64,000 nucleotides of DNA from Gammaproteobacteria bacterium. Lineage in GTDB: Bacteria; Pseudomonadota; Gammaproteobacteria; Chromatiales; Chromatiaceae. Position 1 is the stretch's first letter; each line of letters starts with the position of its first letter. The stretch covers positions 40,211 through 104,210 of the forward strand of contig JASBTJ010000076.1 in assembly GCA_030148485.1 (NCBI GenBank), read 5' to 3'. Position numbers and translations under genes: made by a program. Of this stretch, positions 48,913 through 62,260 are shown piece by piece. The notes under the pieces were generated by a model. It did no database searches and had not been told where the DNA came from. It was given only the letters and a program-made list of their open reading frames with translations.

Positions 48913-49085
48913 GCGCTCGCCACTCGGCCACTCCCACCGTCCGGGGCACCCGCGCGCTCCCTATCCAGACCATTCTCCTAAAGCCGCTCTGTGGCGCCGG
49001 GTGCAACCTGCGCGACACCTGACCGCATGCTCAGCCCCCCGTGAATCGGCACCATTGTCGGCATGGCCCAGCGCGACCCAAGCGT
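48913..49085. other. Non-coding interval
   Basis: Between the small-transcript terminator and the clpB terminator I see no gene, repeat or promoter that can be supported. Confidence 0.4.
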
Positions 49086-49120
49086 AAAAAAACCGACTGA
49101 CGCGGGTGCATCAGTCGGTT
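49086..49120 (-). terminator. Rho-independent terminator of clpB
   Basis: A perfect 10-bp stem AACCGACTGA (49091-49100) / TCAGTCGGTT (49111-49120) with a ten-base loop is followed on the minus strand by a T run (complement of A 49086-49092), 25 bases after the clpB stop. Confidence 0.93.
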
Positions 49121-49144
49121 CACTTGGCGCCTTGGCGCAAGGAT

Positions 49145-51739
<2,595 letters not shown>

Positions 51740-51776
51740 GGCTCAAACTCCCGAAATATGAATACTTGCGCCACAG

Positions 51777-51802
51777 GTGGGGGTATTACGGGTGTTTTCA
51801 AG
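51777..51802 (-). promoter_or_regulatory. Sigma-32 (heat-shock) promoter of clpB
   Basis: On the minus strand CTTGAAA (51802-51796) is followed after 13 bases by CCCCAC (51782-51777), close to the RpoH consensus CTTGAAA-N13-17-CCCCATnT. It is 38 bases upstream of the clpB start. Confidence 0.75.
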
Positions 51803-51855
51803 GGATCCGCATGGGGACCGGCCCACCCGGTGTGACCCGGCGACCGGCTTCCTTG

Positions 51856-52359
51856 CTACTTATAGACCTTGCGTCGGAACAGGTCCGTGCGCCGGCTGAC
51901 CACCCGGTCGATGAACAGCAGACCATCGAGGTGATCCATCTCATGCTGGGCGCAGCGCGCCTCAAACCCCGTCATCTCGAAGGACAAGGAGTCGCCCCTA
52001 GGGTCCTGGGCGCTCAGCTTGATCCGGGCGGCGCGCACCACGTTGCCGGTGTAATCGGGGATGGACAAGCAGCCCTCCCGACCCACGTCATGCCCATCCC
52101 ACTCGGTGATCTCCGGATTCACCAGCACCAGCCGCCCGTGGTTAGGCACCGGTTTGCGGGTCAAGGAGCAATCCATGATCACGATACGCTGGAAGTGACC
52201 CACCTGGGGTGCGGCGATGCCCACCGCGGACGGGCCGGCTTGGCGCGTCTCCTCCAGATCGGCGATGAATGCGCGCAATGCATCGTCGAAGGCGGTCACC
52301 GGCGCCGACACCTGCTTGAGCCGCTCATCCGGCAGCGTGAGGATATCCAGAACCGCCAT
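51856..52359 (-). CDS. def: Peptide deformylase
   Basis: Def removes the N-formyl group from nascent proteins. The 167-residue protein has the three family motifs: GIAAPQVG (motif 1), EGCLSIPDY (motif 2, metal-binding Cys) and QHEMDHLDG (motif 3, metal His pair and catalytic Glu). It is not next to fmt, as is usual for the primary def; it may be the main or an additional copy. Confidence 0.95.
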   Translation of the reverse strand: MAVLDILTLPDERLKQVSAPVTAFDDALRAFIADLEETRQAGPSAVGIAAPQVGHFQRIVIMDCSLTRKPVPNHGRLVLVNPEITEWDGHDVGREGCLSIPDYTGNVVRAARIKLSAQDPRGDSLSFEMTGFEARCAQHEMDHLDGLLFIDRVVSRRTDLFRRKVYK

Positions 52360-52362
52360 CGT

Positions 52363-52887
52363 TCAGCCCAACAAAGTCTCGATCAACCGGATGTGCACGT
52401 CCATGGCGTCGCCCACCCGGGCCGTCACGGCGGCGCGCAGCGCGTCGATCCCGGTGTCCGCCTGCCCTTCGATCTGCATGATGTAGACCGGCTGGGACGC
52501 TTCACCTGCCACGTCCGAGCTGAGATCGGTGATATGCAAGCCGGCATCCGCCAAGGCACCGGTGACACCCGCTACGATGCCGGCCCGATCGGCACCGCTG
52601 ACCGTAACGTGCACATTCGGCTCCAGGTGCTCATGCAGCTGCCCGTCGATCGCATCCACATGCACCTTGAGACCCAGCTGATGAGCCACCGGCTCCACGG
52701 CACTCACCACCGCGTCGGCACCGGCCGCGCCGGACACCATCAGCATCATGGTGAAACTACCCCCCAGGCGCAGCATGCTCGCCTCACCCAGGTTCATATC
52801 CGCATCGAACAGCGCCTGGGTCACCGCGGCGGTTATCCCGGTCCGGTCGGCACCGACCAGGGTAAGCATGTACCAGTTGTTCATCAC
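52363..52887 (-). CDS. Double-ACT-domain protein, GcvR-like
   Basis: A 174-residue protein with two ACT domains: residues 1-80 (NWYMLTLVGADRTGITAAVT, MLRLGGSFTMMLMVSG) and residues 88-170 (VHVTVSGADRAGIVAGVTGA, ITDLSSDVAG). This is the layout of GcvR, which represses glycine cleavage genes by binding GcvA in enterobacteria. No gcvA or gcv gene is nearby, so the target is unknown. It may start at either of two consecutive ATG codons. It sits three bases before def on the same strand. Confidence 0.82.
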   Translation of the reverse strand: MMNNWYMLTLVGADRTGITAAVTQALFDADMNLGEASMLRLGGSFTMMLMVSGAAGADAVVSAVEPVAHQLGLKVHVDAIDGQLHEHLEPNVHVTVSGADRAGIVAGVTGALADAGLHITDLSSDVAGEASQPVYIMQIEGQADTGIDALRAAVTARVGDAMDVHIRLIETLLG

Positions 52888-53637
52888 CTATTGTCCTTCC
52901 ACCGTATCGAACCATATCAACGAGGCCATACGGCCGGTGATCACGTCACGTCGATAAGAATAGAAGCGATTATCCTCGGTAAAGGTGCAGAAATCGCCCC
53001 CGAAGGTCGCGCTGACGCCGCATGCGGCAAGCCGTATCCGCGCCAGCTCGTACAGATTCGCCAGCCAGTGACCCGGGCGATTCGCCGCAAAGGCACCCTC
53101 CGCGTCGGCATGATCTCGCACAAAGGCCATGCGCACCTCTTCTCCTACCTCAAACGCCTGCGGTCCGATAGCGGGCCCCAGCCAGGCAAGCAGGTTTGCC
53201 GGCTCCCGACGAAACCGACGCACAGCGGCCTCGAGTACACCGTTGGCCAAGCCGCGCCAACCAGCATGCACTGCAGCCACTTCCCGTCCCGAGCGATCGC
53301 ACAGCAGCACGGGCAGACAGTCGGCGGTGAGTACAGCGCATACCTGTCCCCGACGATCACTGTAGCGGCCGTCCGCTTCGTCCCCTGTGGCATTGTCAGA
53401 CAAGGCGATGGTCGCGCCATGGACCTGGGTCAACCAACGCGGCGGTGTCGGCAGACCGAGCTCATCAGCAAGCCGTCGCCTGTTCTCCGCCACCGCCTGC
53501 GGGTCGTCCTGAACATGGGCAGCCAGATTCAGGCTACGCCAGGGCCCGCCACTGACACCGCCGCTACGCGTGGTGCAGTAGGCCTTCACGTTGGCCGGTG
53601 CCGGCCAGTCGGGGATGATCGGCTCAATACCAGCCAT
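52888..53637 (-). CDS. pgeF: Laccase-domain purine nucleosidase/multicopper-like protein PgeF (YfiH)
   Basis: A 249-residue YfiH-family protein. GGVSGGPWRSLNLAAHVQDD is the N-terminal block; metal ligands lie in LTQVHGATIALSD, LTADCLPVLLCD and AAVHAGWRGLANGV, with GPAIGPQAFEVG near residue 160. The family acts on purine nucleosides (adenosine deaminase and phosphorylase activity) and, in E. coli, corrects peptidoglycan precursors. The ATG at 53637 overlaps rluD by 14 bases, the usual rluD-yfiH pair. Confidence 0.93.
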   Translation of the reverse strand: MAGIEPIIPDWPAPANVKAYCTTRSGGVSGGPWRSLNLAAHVQDDPQAVAENRRRLADELGLPTPPRWLTQVHGATIALSDNATGDEADGRYSDRRGQVCAVLTADCLPVLLCDRSGREVAAVHAGWRGLANGVLEAAVRRFRREPANLLAWLGPAIGPQAFEVGEEVRMAFVRDHADAEGAFAANRPGHWLANLYELARIRLAACGVSATFGGDFCTFTEDNRFYSYRRDVITGRMASLIWFDTVEGQ

Positions 53638-54610
53638 GGGCGTCGGCGTCCTCGGCAAGCAGTGCCAGGAGTGCGGCCATATCGTCCGGCAACGCCGCCT
53701 CGAAGGTCATGTCTTCGCCGGTGACCGGATGCACGAAACCGAGCCGATAGGCATGCAGCGCCTGGCGTTTGAAACCGCGCATCGCCGCAATCAGCTCGGC
53801 GTTGGCACCACCGGGCAGCCGCAGTCGGTTGCCGTAGACCGGGTCGCCGAATATCGGGTGCCGGATATAGGCCATATGCACGCGGATCTGGTGGGTGCGG
53901 CCGGTTTCCAATTTCACCGCCAGCAGGGTGTGGCCGCGGTATTGCTCTTCCACCCGGAAATGGGTCACCGCGTGTTTACCGGTAGGATGCACGGCCATGC
54001 GCGTACGTACCGTCGGATGACGCCCGATGGGTTGATCCACGGTACCGCCGGCGACCAGCTCGCCAGTGACCAGGGCGCGATATTCCCGATGCACCTCCCT
54101 GGCCTGCAGTGCCGCCACCAGATGCTTGTGGGCCGGCTCGCTCTTGGCCACCACCATCAGGCCGGTGGTGTCCTTGTCCAGCCGGTGCACAATGCCGGCC
54201 CGTGGCAGGTTCACCAGATCCGGCTGGTGATGCAGCAAGGCGTTCTGGACCGTGCCATCCGGATTGCCGGCGGCCGGATGCACCACCCGGTCCGCCGGCT
54301 TGTTGATGACCAGCACATGGTCGTCCTCATAGCGGATGTCCAGCGGTATCGCCTGCGCCACGCAGTCCACCTGGGGTTCCGGTTCGGCCCGCAGGGTGAT
54401 CCGCTCCCCCGCCCACACCTTGTCCCTCGGACGACGCTGCGCACCCTCCACGCTCACCCGCCCGTCCTTGATCCAAGCCGTCAGGCGACTGCGGGAATAA
54501 TCGCTGAACAACTGGGCTACCGCCTGGTCCAAGCGCATGCCGGACTGGTCGGCCTCAACCTCGGCGCTCAGCGTCCGATCCTGGGTTTGCTCGTTCTGAT
54601 CCACTGCCAC
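53624..54610 (-). CDS. rluD: 23S rRNA pseudouridine synthase RluD
   Basis: RluD makes pseudouridines 1911/1915/1917 in helix 69 of 23S rRNA. The 328-residue protein has an N-terminal S4 RNA-binding domain (MRLDQAVAQLFSDYSRSRLT), the catalytic Asp in GIVHRLDKDTTGLMVVAK and LETGRTHQIRVHMAYIRHPI. It is divergent from bamD across 52 bases, the conserved gammaproteobacterial arrangement. Confidence 0.96.
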   Translation of the reverse strand: MAVDQNEQTQDRTLSAEVEADQSGMRLDQAVAQLFSDYSRSRLTAWIKDGRVSVEGAQRRPRDKVWAGERITLRAEPEPQVDCVAQAIPLDIRYEDDHVLVINKPADRVVHPAAGNPDGTVQNALLHHQPDLVNLPRAGIVHRLDKDTTGLMVVAKSEPAHKHLVAALQAREVHREYRALVTGELVAGGTVDQPIGRHPTVRTRMAVHPTGKHAVTHFRVEEQYRGHTLLAVKLETGRTHQIRVHMAYIRHPIFGDPVYGNRLRLPGGANAELIAAMRGFKRQALHAYRLGFVHPVTGEDMTFEAALPDDMAALLALLAEDADAHGWY

Positions 54611-54662
54611 CTTTCCGGTATAATCCTGCGCCTACCAAGACAACAAGTCGGAATTATCACCC

Positions 54663-55490
54663 ATGTCGGTCTCCTTACGCCTCTGGCTGCTGATGTTCGC
54701 CCTCGTACTGCACGGATGTTCGCTGTTACCGGCCGAGGAAGACGAGACCCGCGACTGGTCCGCTCAGAAGCTGTTCACCGAGGCCAACTACGCCCTGGAC
54801 CAGGGCGATTACGAGAAAGCCATCAAGTATTACGAGGCCCTGGAGGCCCGCTATCCGTTCGGTGTCCAGGCCATGCAGGCCCAGCTGAACGTGGCGTATG
54901 CCTACTACAAGTTCGAGGAACCGGACTCGGCCATCGCCGCGGCGGACCGCTTCATCAAGCTCTATCCCAATCATCCTGCTTCCGCGTACGCGCTGTACCT
55001 CAAAGGGCTATCCAATGCCAATCGTGGTCGCGGCCTGATGGATCGCATCCTACCGGTGGATGCCAGTCAACGGGACCCCGGTGCCGCCCGTGACGCCTTC
55101 AAGGACTTTGCCGAGCTGGTCCGTCGCTACCCTGACAGCAGTTATGCCCGCGACGCCGCCCAACGCATGCTGTATCTACGCAACAACCTGGCACGTCACG
55201 AGATCCATGTCGCCGACTACTACATGGAACGGGGCGCCTACCTGGCCGCCGCCAATCGTGCAGTCTATGTGGTCGAAAACTACCAACGCACGCCTGCCGT
55301 GCGCGATGCCCTGAAGACGATGGTCCGCGCCTACGACAAACTGGGGCTGGAGCCGCTGGCCGCCGATGCCCGCCGGGTGTTGGCGCTCAATGAACAGAAC
55401 GGCACCTTCTCCGACGGGCCCCGGGTGCCCGACGAAGCCAAGGGGTGGACCCGACGTTTCTGGGAATTCCTGGAACTGGACGAAAACTGA
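54663..55490 (+). CDS. bamD: Outer-membrane assembly lipoprotein BamD
   Basis: BamD is the essential lipoprotein of the Bam complex inserting beta-barrel proteins. The 275-residue protein has a lipoprotein signal with lipobox LVLHGCS (Cys about residue 19, Ser at +2 allowing outer-membrane sorting) and five tetratricopeptide repeats from residue 35 (FTEANYALDQGDYEKAIKYY, LEARYPFGVQAMQAQLNVAY). It sits divergent to rluD as in other gammaproteobacteria. Confidence 0.96.
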   Translation: MSVSLRLWLLMFALVLHGCSLLPAEEDETRDWSAQKLFTEANYALDQGDYEKAIKYYEALEARYPFGVQAMQAQLNVAYAYYKFEEPDSAIAAADRFIKLYPNHPASAYALYLKGLSNANRGRGLMDRILPVDASQRDPGAARDAFKDFAELVRRYPDSSYARDAAQRMLYLRNNLARHEIHVADYYMERGAYLAAANRAVYVVENYQRTPAVRDALKTMVRAYDKLGLEPLAADARRVLALNEQNGTFSDGPRVPDEAKGWTRRFWEFLELDEN

Positions 55491-55499
55491 ACCACCCGC

Positions 55500-55519
55500 G
55501 GCGGGCCAACCGGCCCGCC
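55500..55519. terminator. Hairpin between convergent bamD and glnB
   Basis: GGCGGGCC, an AACC loop and GGCCCGCC form a perfect 8-bp stem in the 40-bp gap between the two stops. No T tract on either side, so termination would need help from Rho. Confidence 0.5.
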
Positions 55520-55530
55520 CGGCGCCCGAT

Positions 55531-55914
<384 letters not shown>

Positions 55915-55924
55915 CTAGTTTAAT

Positions 55925-57532
55925 TCAGAATCCGTTGGTGATGGGGTAGCGGCGGTCGCGGCCGAAGGCACGGCGGGTGATCTTCACCCCCGGCGGCGCC
56001 TGACGTCGCTTGTATTCGTTGCGATCCACCAGCCGCGTGATGCGCTCCACCACGTCGGCGGCAAAACCGGCGGCAATGATATCCGCTACGCTTTGATCCT
56101 GCTCCACGTAACGCGCCAGGATCGCATCCAGGATGTCGTAGTCCGGCAGACTGTCGGTGTCCTTCTGGTCGGGGCGTAGCTCCGCCGACGGCGGGCGTTC
56201 GATGACCCGTGTCGGAATCACCTCGGCATCACGATTACGCCAGCGGGCGAGCCGGTATACCAGCACCTTGGGCACGTCCTTGAGGGGCGCGAATCCGCCT
56301 GCCATATCACCGTAGAGCGTGGCATACCCCACCGACATCTCGCTCTTGTTGCCAGTGGTCAACAACATCCGGCCGCTTTTGTTGGAGATCGCCATCAGGA
56401 TGATGCCCCGACAACGCGCCTGGATGTTTTCTTCGGTGACGTCTGCCGGCATGCCGGCGAATTCATCCGCGAGCATGTCCAGGAAGGCATTGAACGCGGG
56501 CTCGATAGGAATACTCCGCCATTTCACGCCCTGGACCCGAGCCTGCCGGGCAGCGTCCTCATTGCTCATCTCGGCGGTGTAGCGCGATGGCATCAACACC
56601 ACCTCCACCGACTCGGGGCCCAGCGCATCGACGGCTACCGCAAGGGTCAGTTCCGAGTCGATGCCGCCGGACAGTCCCAGCACCGCCCCCTTGAAACCGT
56701 TCTTGGTGACATAGTCCCGTACCCCGGTAACCAACGCCTGGTACACCGCTGCCTCTTCGCTGAGCGCATCCGCCATAACCCCCACCGCGGGCATGCCGGT
56801 CACCGGGTCCAGGTCGACCCCCGCCAGGCACTCCTGGAACTGCGGTTCGCGCTGGGTGACGCGCCCATCGGCGGCAACCACGAAAGATCCGCCGTCGAAT
56901 ACCAGCTCGTCCTGACCGCCGACCAGGTTGGCGTACAGCACGGTCAACCGGCTTTCCATCGCCCGCCGACAGACCAGTCCCTCGCGCTCGGGGACCTTGC
57001 CCGTGTGGAAAGGCGAGGCGTTCAGGTTCAACAGCACCTTGGCACCGGCGGCTGCGGCATCGGCGGCCGGTTGGGCAAACCAGATATCCTCACACACCGT
57101 CAGCCCGAAGGTCAGTCCATCGATGTCGAACACCGCCGCCGCGCCGCCGGGTTCGAAGTAGCGTTTCTCGTCGAACACGCTGTAATTGGGCAGCAGTGCC
57201 TTGTGGTATTCCACCAGCAGGGCACCATCCCTGAAGACCCCGGCAGCGTTGTAACGCTTGCCTTCGCGCACCCGCGGGTACCCCAACACCACATCCACCC
57301 CCCTGGCCGCTTCGGCGATCTGGGCCAGGCTCGCCTCCACCCGGCGGTCCAGCTCGGCACGCAGCAACAGATCCTCCGGCGGGTAGCCGGTCAGGGTCAG
57401 TTCCGGAAACAGCACCAGCCGCGCGCCCAGTTCGTCGCGGGCGCGGGTCGCGGCATCGATCACACGACGGGTATTGCCGGCGACGTCACCGACCGTGAGA
57501 TTCAGTTGGGCAATGGCGATCTTCAAGGACAC
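55925..57532 (-). CDS. nadE: Glutamine-dependent NAD synthetase
   Basis: NadE amidates deamido-NAD to NAD. The 535-residue protein has an N-terminal nitrilase-type glutaminase domain with catalytic Glu (FPELTLTGYPPEDLL), Lys (VEYHKALLPNYSVFDEK) and Cys (LTVCEDIWFAQP), then an NAD synthetase domain with the ATP-pyrophosphatase loop LGLSGGIDSELTLA and TTGNKSEMSVGYATLYGDMA. The GTG at 57532 starts at the family N-terminus SLKIAIAQLNLTVGD; the frame continues upstream without similarity. Confidence 0.96.
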   Translation of the reverse strand: MSLKIAIAQLNLTVGDVAGNTRRVIDAATRARDELGARLVLFPELTLTGYPPEDLLLRAELDRRVEASLAQIAEAARGVDVVLGYPRVREGKRYNAAGVFRDGALLVEYHKALLPNYSVFDEKRYFEPGGAAAVFDIDGLTFGLTVCEDIWFAQPAADAAAAGAKVLLNLNASPFHTGKVPEREGLVCRRAMESRLTVLYANLVGGQDELVFDGGSFVVAADGRVTQREPQFQECLAGVDLDPVTGMPAVGVMADALSEEAAVYQALVTGVRDYVTKNGFKGAVLGLSGGIDSELTLAVAVDALGPESVEVVLMPSRYTAEMSNEDAARQARVQGVKWRSIPIEPAFNAFLDMLADEFAGMPADVTEENIQARCRGIILMAISNKSGRMLLTTGNKSEMSVGYATLYGDMAGGFAPLKDVPKVLVYRLARWRNRDAEVIPTRVIERPPSAELRPDQKDTDSLPDYDILDAILARYVEQDQSVADIIAAGFAADVVERITRLVDRNEYKRRQAPPGVKITRRAFGRDRRYPITNGF

Positions 57533-57642
57533 GATGGGATTCCGGAACAGACTCGACGCACGGCGGTTCGGCCGGGCTGGCGGGGGTGTTATTCTGGTGC
57601 AATCGTCACACGCGCGCAAAGGTTAGCGGTTTTCGGGACACC

Positions 57643-57864
57643 ATGGGGCTGAGGCTTGTTTTCATACTGTTCGCGGTCGTGCTGGCCGTCTGGCTGGTGC
57701 GACGCCTGCTACGCAAGCCGACGCCCCCGAGCAAACCGGCCAAGACCCAGGACATGTTGCGCTGCGCCCATTGCGGTCTGCACGTTCCGCGCAGCGAAGC
57801 GATCTTGGATGGCGATACCCCGTACTGCAGCCCCGAGCACCGGGACGCCGGAGCGCGGCGCTAG
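57643..57864 (+). CDS. Small membrane protein with C-terminal zinc-ribbon-like motif (PP0621-like)
   Basis: A 73-residue protein with one N-terminal membrane helix (LRLVFILFAVVLAVWLVRRL), a short Pro/Lys linker, and a C-terminal metal-binding-like module CAHCGLHVPRSEAI followed by PYCSPEHRDAG. Proteins of this kind (annotated PP0621 family) are commonly found immediately upstream of pilS, as here with a three-base gap. Function unknown; possible membrane-linked zinc protein. Confidence 0.82.
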   Translation: MGLRLVFILFAVVLAVWLVRRLLRKPTPPSKPAKTQDMLRCAHCGLHVPRSEAILDGDTPYCSPEHRDAGARR

Positions 57865-57867
57865 GCC

Positions 57868-59483
57868 ATGGCCCGACCCTCGCGCAAGCCGACCGGCGAC
57901 ACCCTGAGCCTGTCCGACGGCACCCTTGGCCTGTACCTGGCCTATCGTGTGCTGCTGAGCGTGTTGCTCGCCACCTTGTCGTTGGCCGACATCGGGCCCA
58001 GCACCCTGGGCGCGCTCGACCCGGGCCTGACGGACGTGACCCTGGCGTTGTTTCTGGCGCTGTCGGTGTTCTCGCTGATCCTTCACTATCTGCGCCTGTT
58101 GCCCAGCGACAGTCAGGTGTTGCTTGCCGTGGTGATCGATATCGCGGCGGTCACCTTTTTGATGCACACCAGTGGCGGTGTCCAGTCCGGGTTGGGGCTG
58201 CTGATGGCCGTCAGCATCGCCATGGCCAGCCTGTCCACCGGCGGGCGCCGCGCATTGTTGTCCGCGGCGCTCGCCACCCTGGCACTGATGGCGGAGCACC
58301 TGTATTCCCAGTTCACCGGCTCGGCGCTCACCTCGGGCTATACCCATGTCGGGCTGATCGGCGCGGCATTCTTCGCCTTGGCCGGACTGGCCCATCAATT
58401 ATCCGCCCGGGTGCGCGCCAGCGAACAACTGGCGGTGCAGCGCGGGGTGGATCTGGCCAATCTCGCCGAACTCAACGAATACGTGATCCAACACATGCAG
58501 ACCGGCATTCTGGTGGTGGACCGCCAGCTACAGATCCGGCTGATGAACGAAGCGGCCTGGTACCAGTTGAACATGCCCGACGCGGACAGCGGCAGTCCGT
58601 TACGGGCAGCCTGCGCACCGCTACAGCCGTTGTTGATCGAGTGGCTACGCCACGGCACGCCGCCGGCCACCTTCCGCCCGGTCAGCGGCGGACGCGACCT
58701 GCAGGCGCAGTTCACCCGCCTGGGGGACCAGGGGGATCTGGGTGTGCTGATCTTTCTGGAAGATACCGCCGAGGTGGTGGAGCGGGCCCAGCAACTCAAG
58801 CTCGCCTCCCTGGGGCGCCTGACCGCGAGCATCGCCCACGAGATCCGCAACCCCCTGGGTGCCATCAGTCATGCCGCCCAGCTGCTCATGGAGTCCGATA
58901 AACTGGACGACACCGACCGCCGCATGACCGATATCGTCGAGCAGAACGCGCGCCGGGTGAACACCGTGATCGAGAACGTGCTGCGGCTGTCGCGCCGCGA
59001 TCCGCCGCGGCCCAAGCCCATCGCCCTGGACGACTGGCTGGCGGACATGGCGGCGGATTTCCTGGCCGCCCGACGCCTGTCGGCGCGTCAGTTGCATATC
59101 GACGTGGACCCGGCCGGCACCACGGTAATGGCCGATCCGACCCAGATGAACCAGATCGTCACGGCGCTGTGCGACAACGCCGTCAGTCATTTCAACGGCC
59201 CGCCGGAACAGTTGCGTCTGCGCATCGCCGCCGGCATCACGGCCCAGTCGGGCGGACCCTACATCGATGTCATCGACAACGGCCCCGGCATACCCGCGGA
59301 ACTGGTCGGCAAGATCTTCGAGCCCTTCTTCACCACCCGCAACGACGGCACCGGTCTCGGCCTGTACATCGCCAAGGAGCTGAGCGAAGCTAACCAGATA
59401 CGTTTGGAATATCTGGCCGTGCCTACCGGCGGCACCGGCTTTCGACTCGGCTTTCCGGACCCCAGACAGCGGACCCATACCCC

Positions 59484-59487
<4 letters not shown>
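57868..59487 (+). CDS. pilS: Sensor histidine kinase PilS
   Basis: PilS is the membrane kinase that controls pilin transcription with PilR, in Pseudomonas responding to PilA levels in the membrane. The 539-residue protein has about six hydrophobic segments in residues 20-180, a PAS-like region (EYVIQHMQTGILVVDRQLQI), HisKA with HEIRNPLGAISHAAQLL, and an HATPase domain with VDPAGTTVMADPTQMNQIVT, IDNGPGIPAELVGKIFEPFF and GTGLGLYIAKELSEANQIRL. It overlaps pilR by four bases. Confidence 0.95.
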
Positions 59488-60866
<1,379 letters not shown>

Positions 60867-61030
60867 CGCTCAGCGTCAGTTCCTGCCCCTGAGCGGCAAA
60901 CCCGAACCCCGTCACAGCTTCGGCGGCGCCGTTTCAAGAAACCGCTCGCCCCGCCGAACTCAGCACACAAGCCCGGTGCGACAGGGATTTCGGCCGATCT
61001 TCAGCAAATTGTGAGATTGGTCCAACCCCG

Positions 61031-61046
61031 TGGCACACAAGCTGCT
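61031..61046 (+). promoter_or_regulatory. Sigma-54 promoter of the pilin gene
   Basis: TGGCACACAAGCTGCT fits TGGCACGnnnnTTGCW with GG (61032-61033) and GC (61044-61045) ten bases apart; only one base in each half differs. It lies 89 bases upstream of the pilin ATG and downstream of pilR, consistent with PilR control. Confidence 0.8.
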
Positions 61047-61134
61047 TTGATACCACCACCTGCCCCCTGGCGAGGACTGCAAGGTCCCGGGGCCCGGGCT
61101 TGGTACCATCTAAAAACCCTGAGGGAGTCTACCC

Positions 61135-61617
61135 ATGAAGAAAGTCCAACACGGCTTTACCCTGATCGAACTGATGATCGTGGTGGCCATCATCGCCATC
61201 CTGGCGGCTATCGCGATTCCGGCGTATAACAACTACATTCGTGAAGCACGCAACCAGACCGTTGTCGAGCACTATAATATCGCCGCCCGGGCCGCGGGCG
61301 CAGAGGTGAAACGCGCCGCAGCTGCTGCTGCCCGAAACCGCTCCAGTATCGCAAACGAGGTGGCCAGCAATCTTGCTGAGTGGTACACAATTATCGAGCC
61401 CCAGTGCAACACCACCACAGCGGCGAACTGCTCTCTGGCTCCGTCGGCCAGCGGAACCACCGCCAACGATATCGCGTTTTTGGCCGGTAATACGCCGGAT
61501 GGAACCAAGGGGCGCGTTTCAATTTACAACGACGCAACCAATCAGCGAGTAGTTGTATTCCGCCCTGCCTATCAGGACGTGTCAGCGCAGTCGATCTCTT
61601 TCTCTTTCTTGGAGTAA
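61135..61617 (+). CDS. pilA: Type IV major pilin, PilA-like
   Basis: A 160-residue prepilin. The leader MKKVQHG is cut before Phe at [20 protein letters not shown], with the conserved Glu at position 5 of the mature protein. The N-terminal helix is followed by a globular head with only two cysteines ([11 protein letters not shown]), unlike pilins with a C-terminal disulfide loop. GGGAG precedes the ATG. It is transcribed from the sigma-54 promoter upstream. Base composition in the head region is visibly less GC-rich than in neighbours. Confidence 0.93.
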   Translation: MKKVQHGFTLIELMIVVAIIAILAAIAIPAYNNYIREARNQTVVEHYNIAARAAGAEVKRAAAAAARNRSSIANEVASNLAEWYTIIEPQCNTTTAANCSLAPSASGTTANDIAFLAGNTPDGTKGRVSIYNDATNQRVVVFRPAYQDVSAQSISFSFLE

Positions 61618-61626
61618 ATGCGACAT

Positions 61627-61667
61627 ACCAACTGCAGCGTGGACAATTCGGTCCGGCTGCAGTTGGT
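61627..61667 (+). terminator. Intercistronic stem-loop between the pilin genes
   Basis: ACCAACTGCAGC (61627-61638) and GCTGCAGTTGGT (61656-61667) form a perfect 12-bp stem around a 17-base loop, starting ten bases after the pilA stop. No T tract follows, so it is more likely a 3' stabiliser or attenuator giving more major pilin than second pilin. Confidence 0.6.
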
Positions 61668-61680
61668 AGCGGAGAATCCC

Positions 61681-62124
61681 GTGAAACACTTGCTGAAGCA
61701 TATGCGTGGCTTTACGCTGATCGAGCTGATGGTCACCATAGCAGTGGTAGCCATTCTGGCCGCTATTGCGATTCCTGCATATCGAGGATATATGACCGAA
61801 AGCCAATACGGCGTCATGCGCACCAATCTCGATAATCTGCGCATCTTTCTCGAAGACTATCAGTTGGACAACGGCGCCTATGTGAACGCCGGCTGGTCGG
61901 CCGACGGCACGACCACCACCACATTGAATTCAACTTACGGCTGGAAGCCCGACGGCGATAACGGCACCACCACCTATACCGTGGTCGCCAACACCTCCGG
62001 CACCAGCTATGACGTACTGGCCATCGACGCCAACAACAGCAACCTGTGGGTACGCTGTGAGGACCGCATGACCAACTGCTGCTACCCCGACACCCCCAGC
62101 GCAACGAGTACCGGTTGCCCCTGA
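61681..62124 (+). CDS. Second type IV pilin (minor or alternative), possibly frameshifted
   Basis: A 147-residue prepilin as read. The GTG at 61681 has GGAG six bases upstream and gives leader MKHLLKHMRG before FTLIELMVTIAVVAILAAIA. The head ends WVRCEDRMTNCCYPDTPSAT then STGCP and a stop at 62122. The stop comes right after a run of four C (62118-62121). With one more C the frame would continue 39 residues to a stop at 62238-62240, adding a Cys-rich segment with CPCLDQSTCTLAGCSGYW. So the end given here may be a sequence error or a phase-variable frameshift. ATG 61702 is a less likely start. Confidence 0.85.
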   Translation: MKHLLKHMRGFTLIELMVTIAVVAILAAIAIPAYRGYMTESQYGVMRTNLDNLRIFLEDYQLDNGAYVNAGWSADGTTTTTLNSTYGWKPDGDNGTTTYTVVANTSGTSYDVLAIDANNSNLWVRCEDRMTNCCYPDTPSATSTGCP

Positions 62125-62260
62125 ACCTGCATGATGCCTGTCCTTGTTTGGACCAGAGCACTTGTACGCTTGCCGGATGCAGCGGATACTGGATTCGCTC
62201 CAGTGACTACAATTCCTATTCGATGATCAACCCGCTTTAGGGCAAACACCCGCAACCTGC

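Noticed and set aside
48646..48981. 111-codon plus-strand frame in the sigma-54 intergenic region
   Set aside because: It starts upstream of the promoter elements and runs through them and the terminator. No ribosome site and no coding-like composition.
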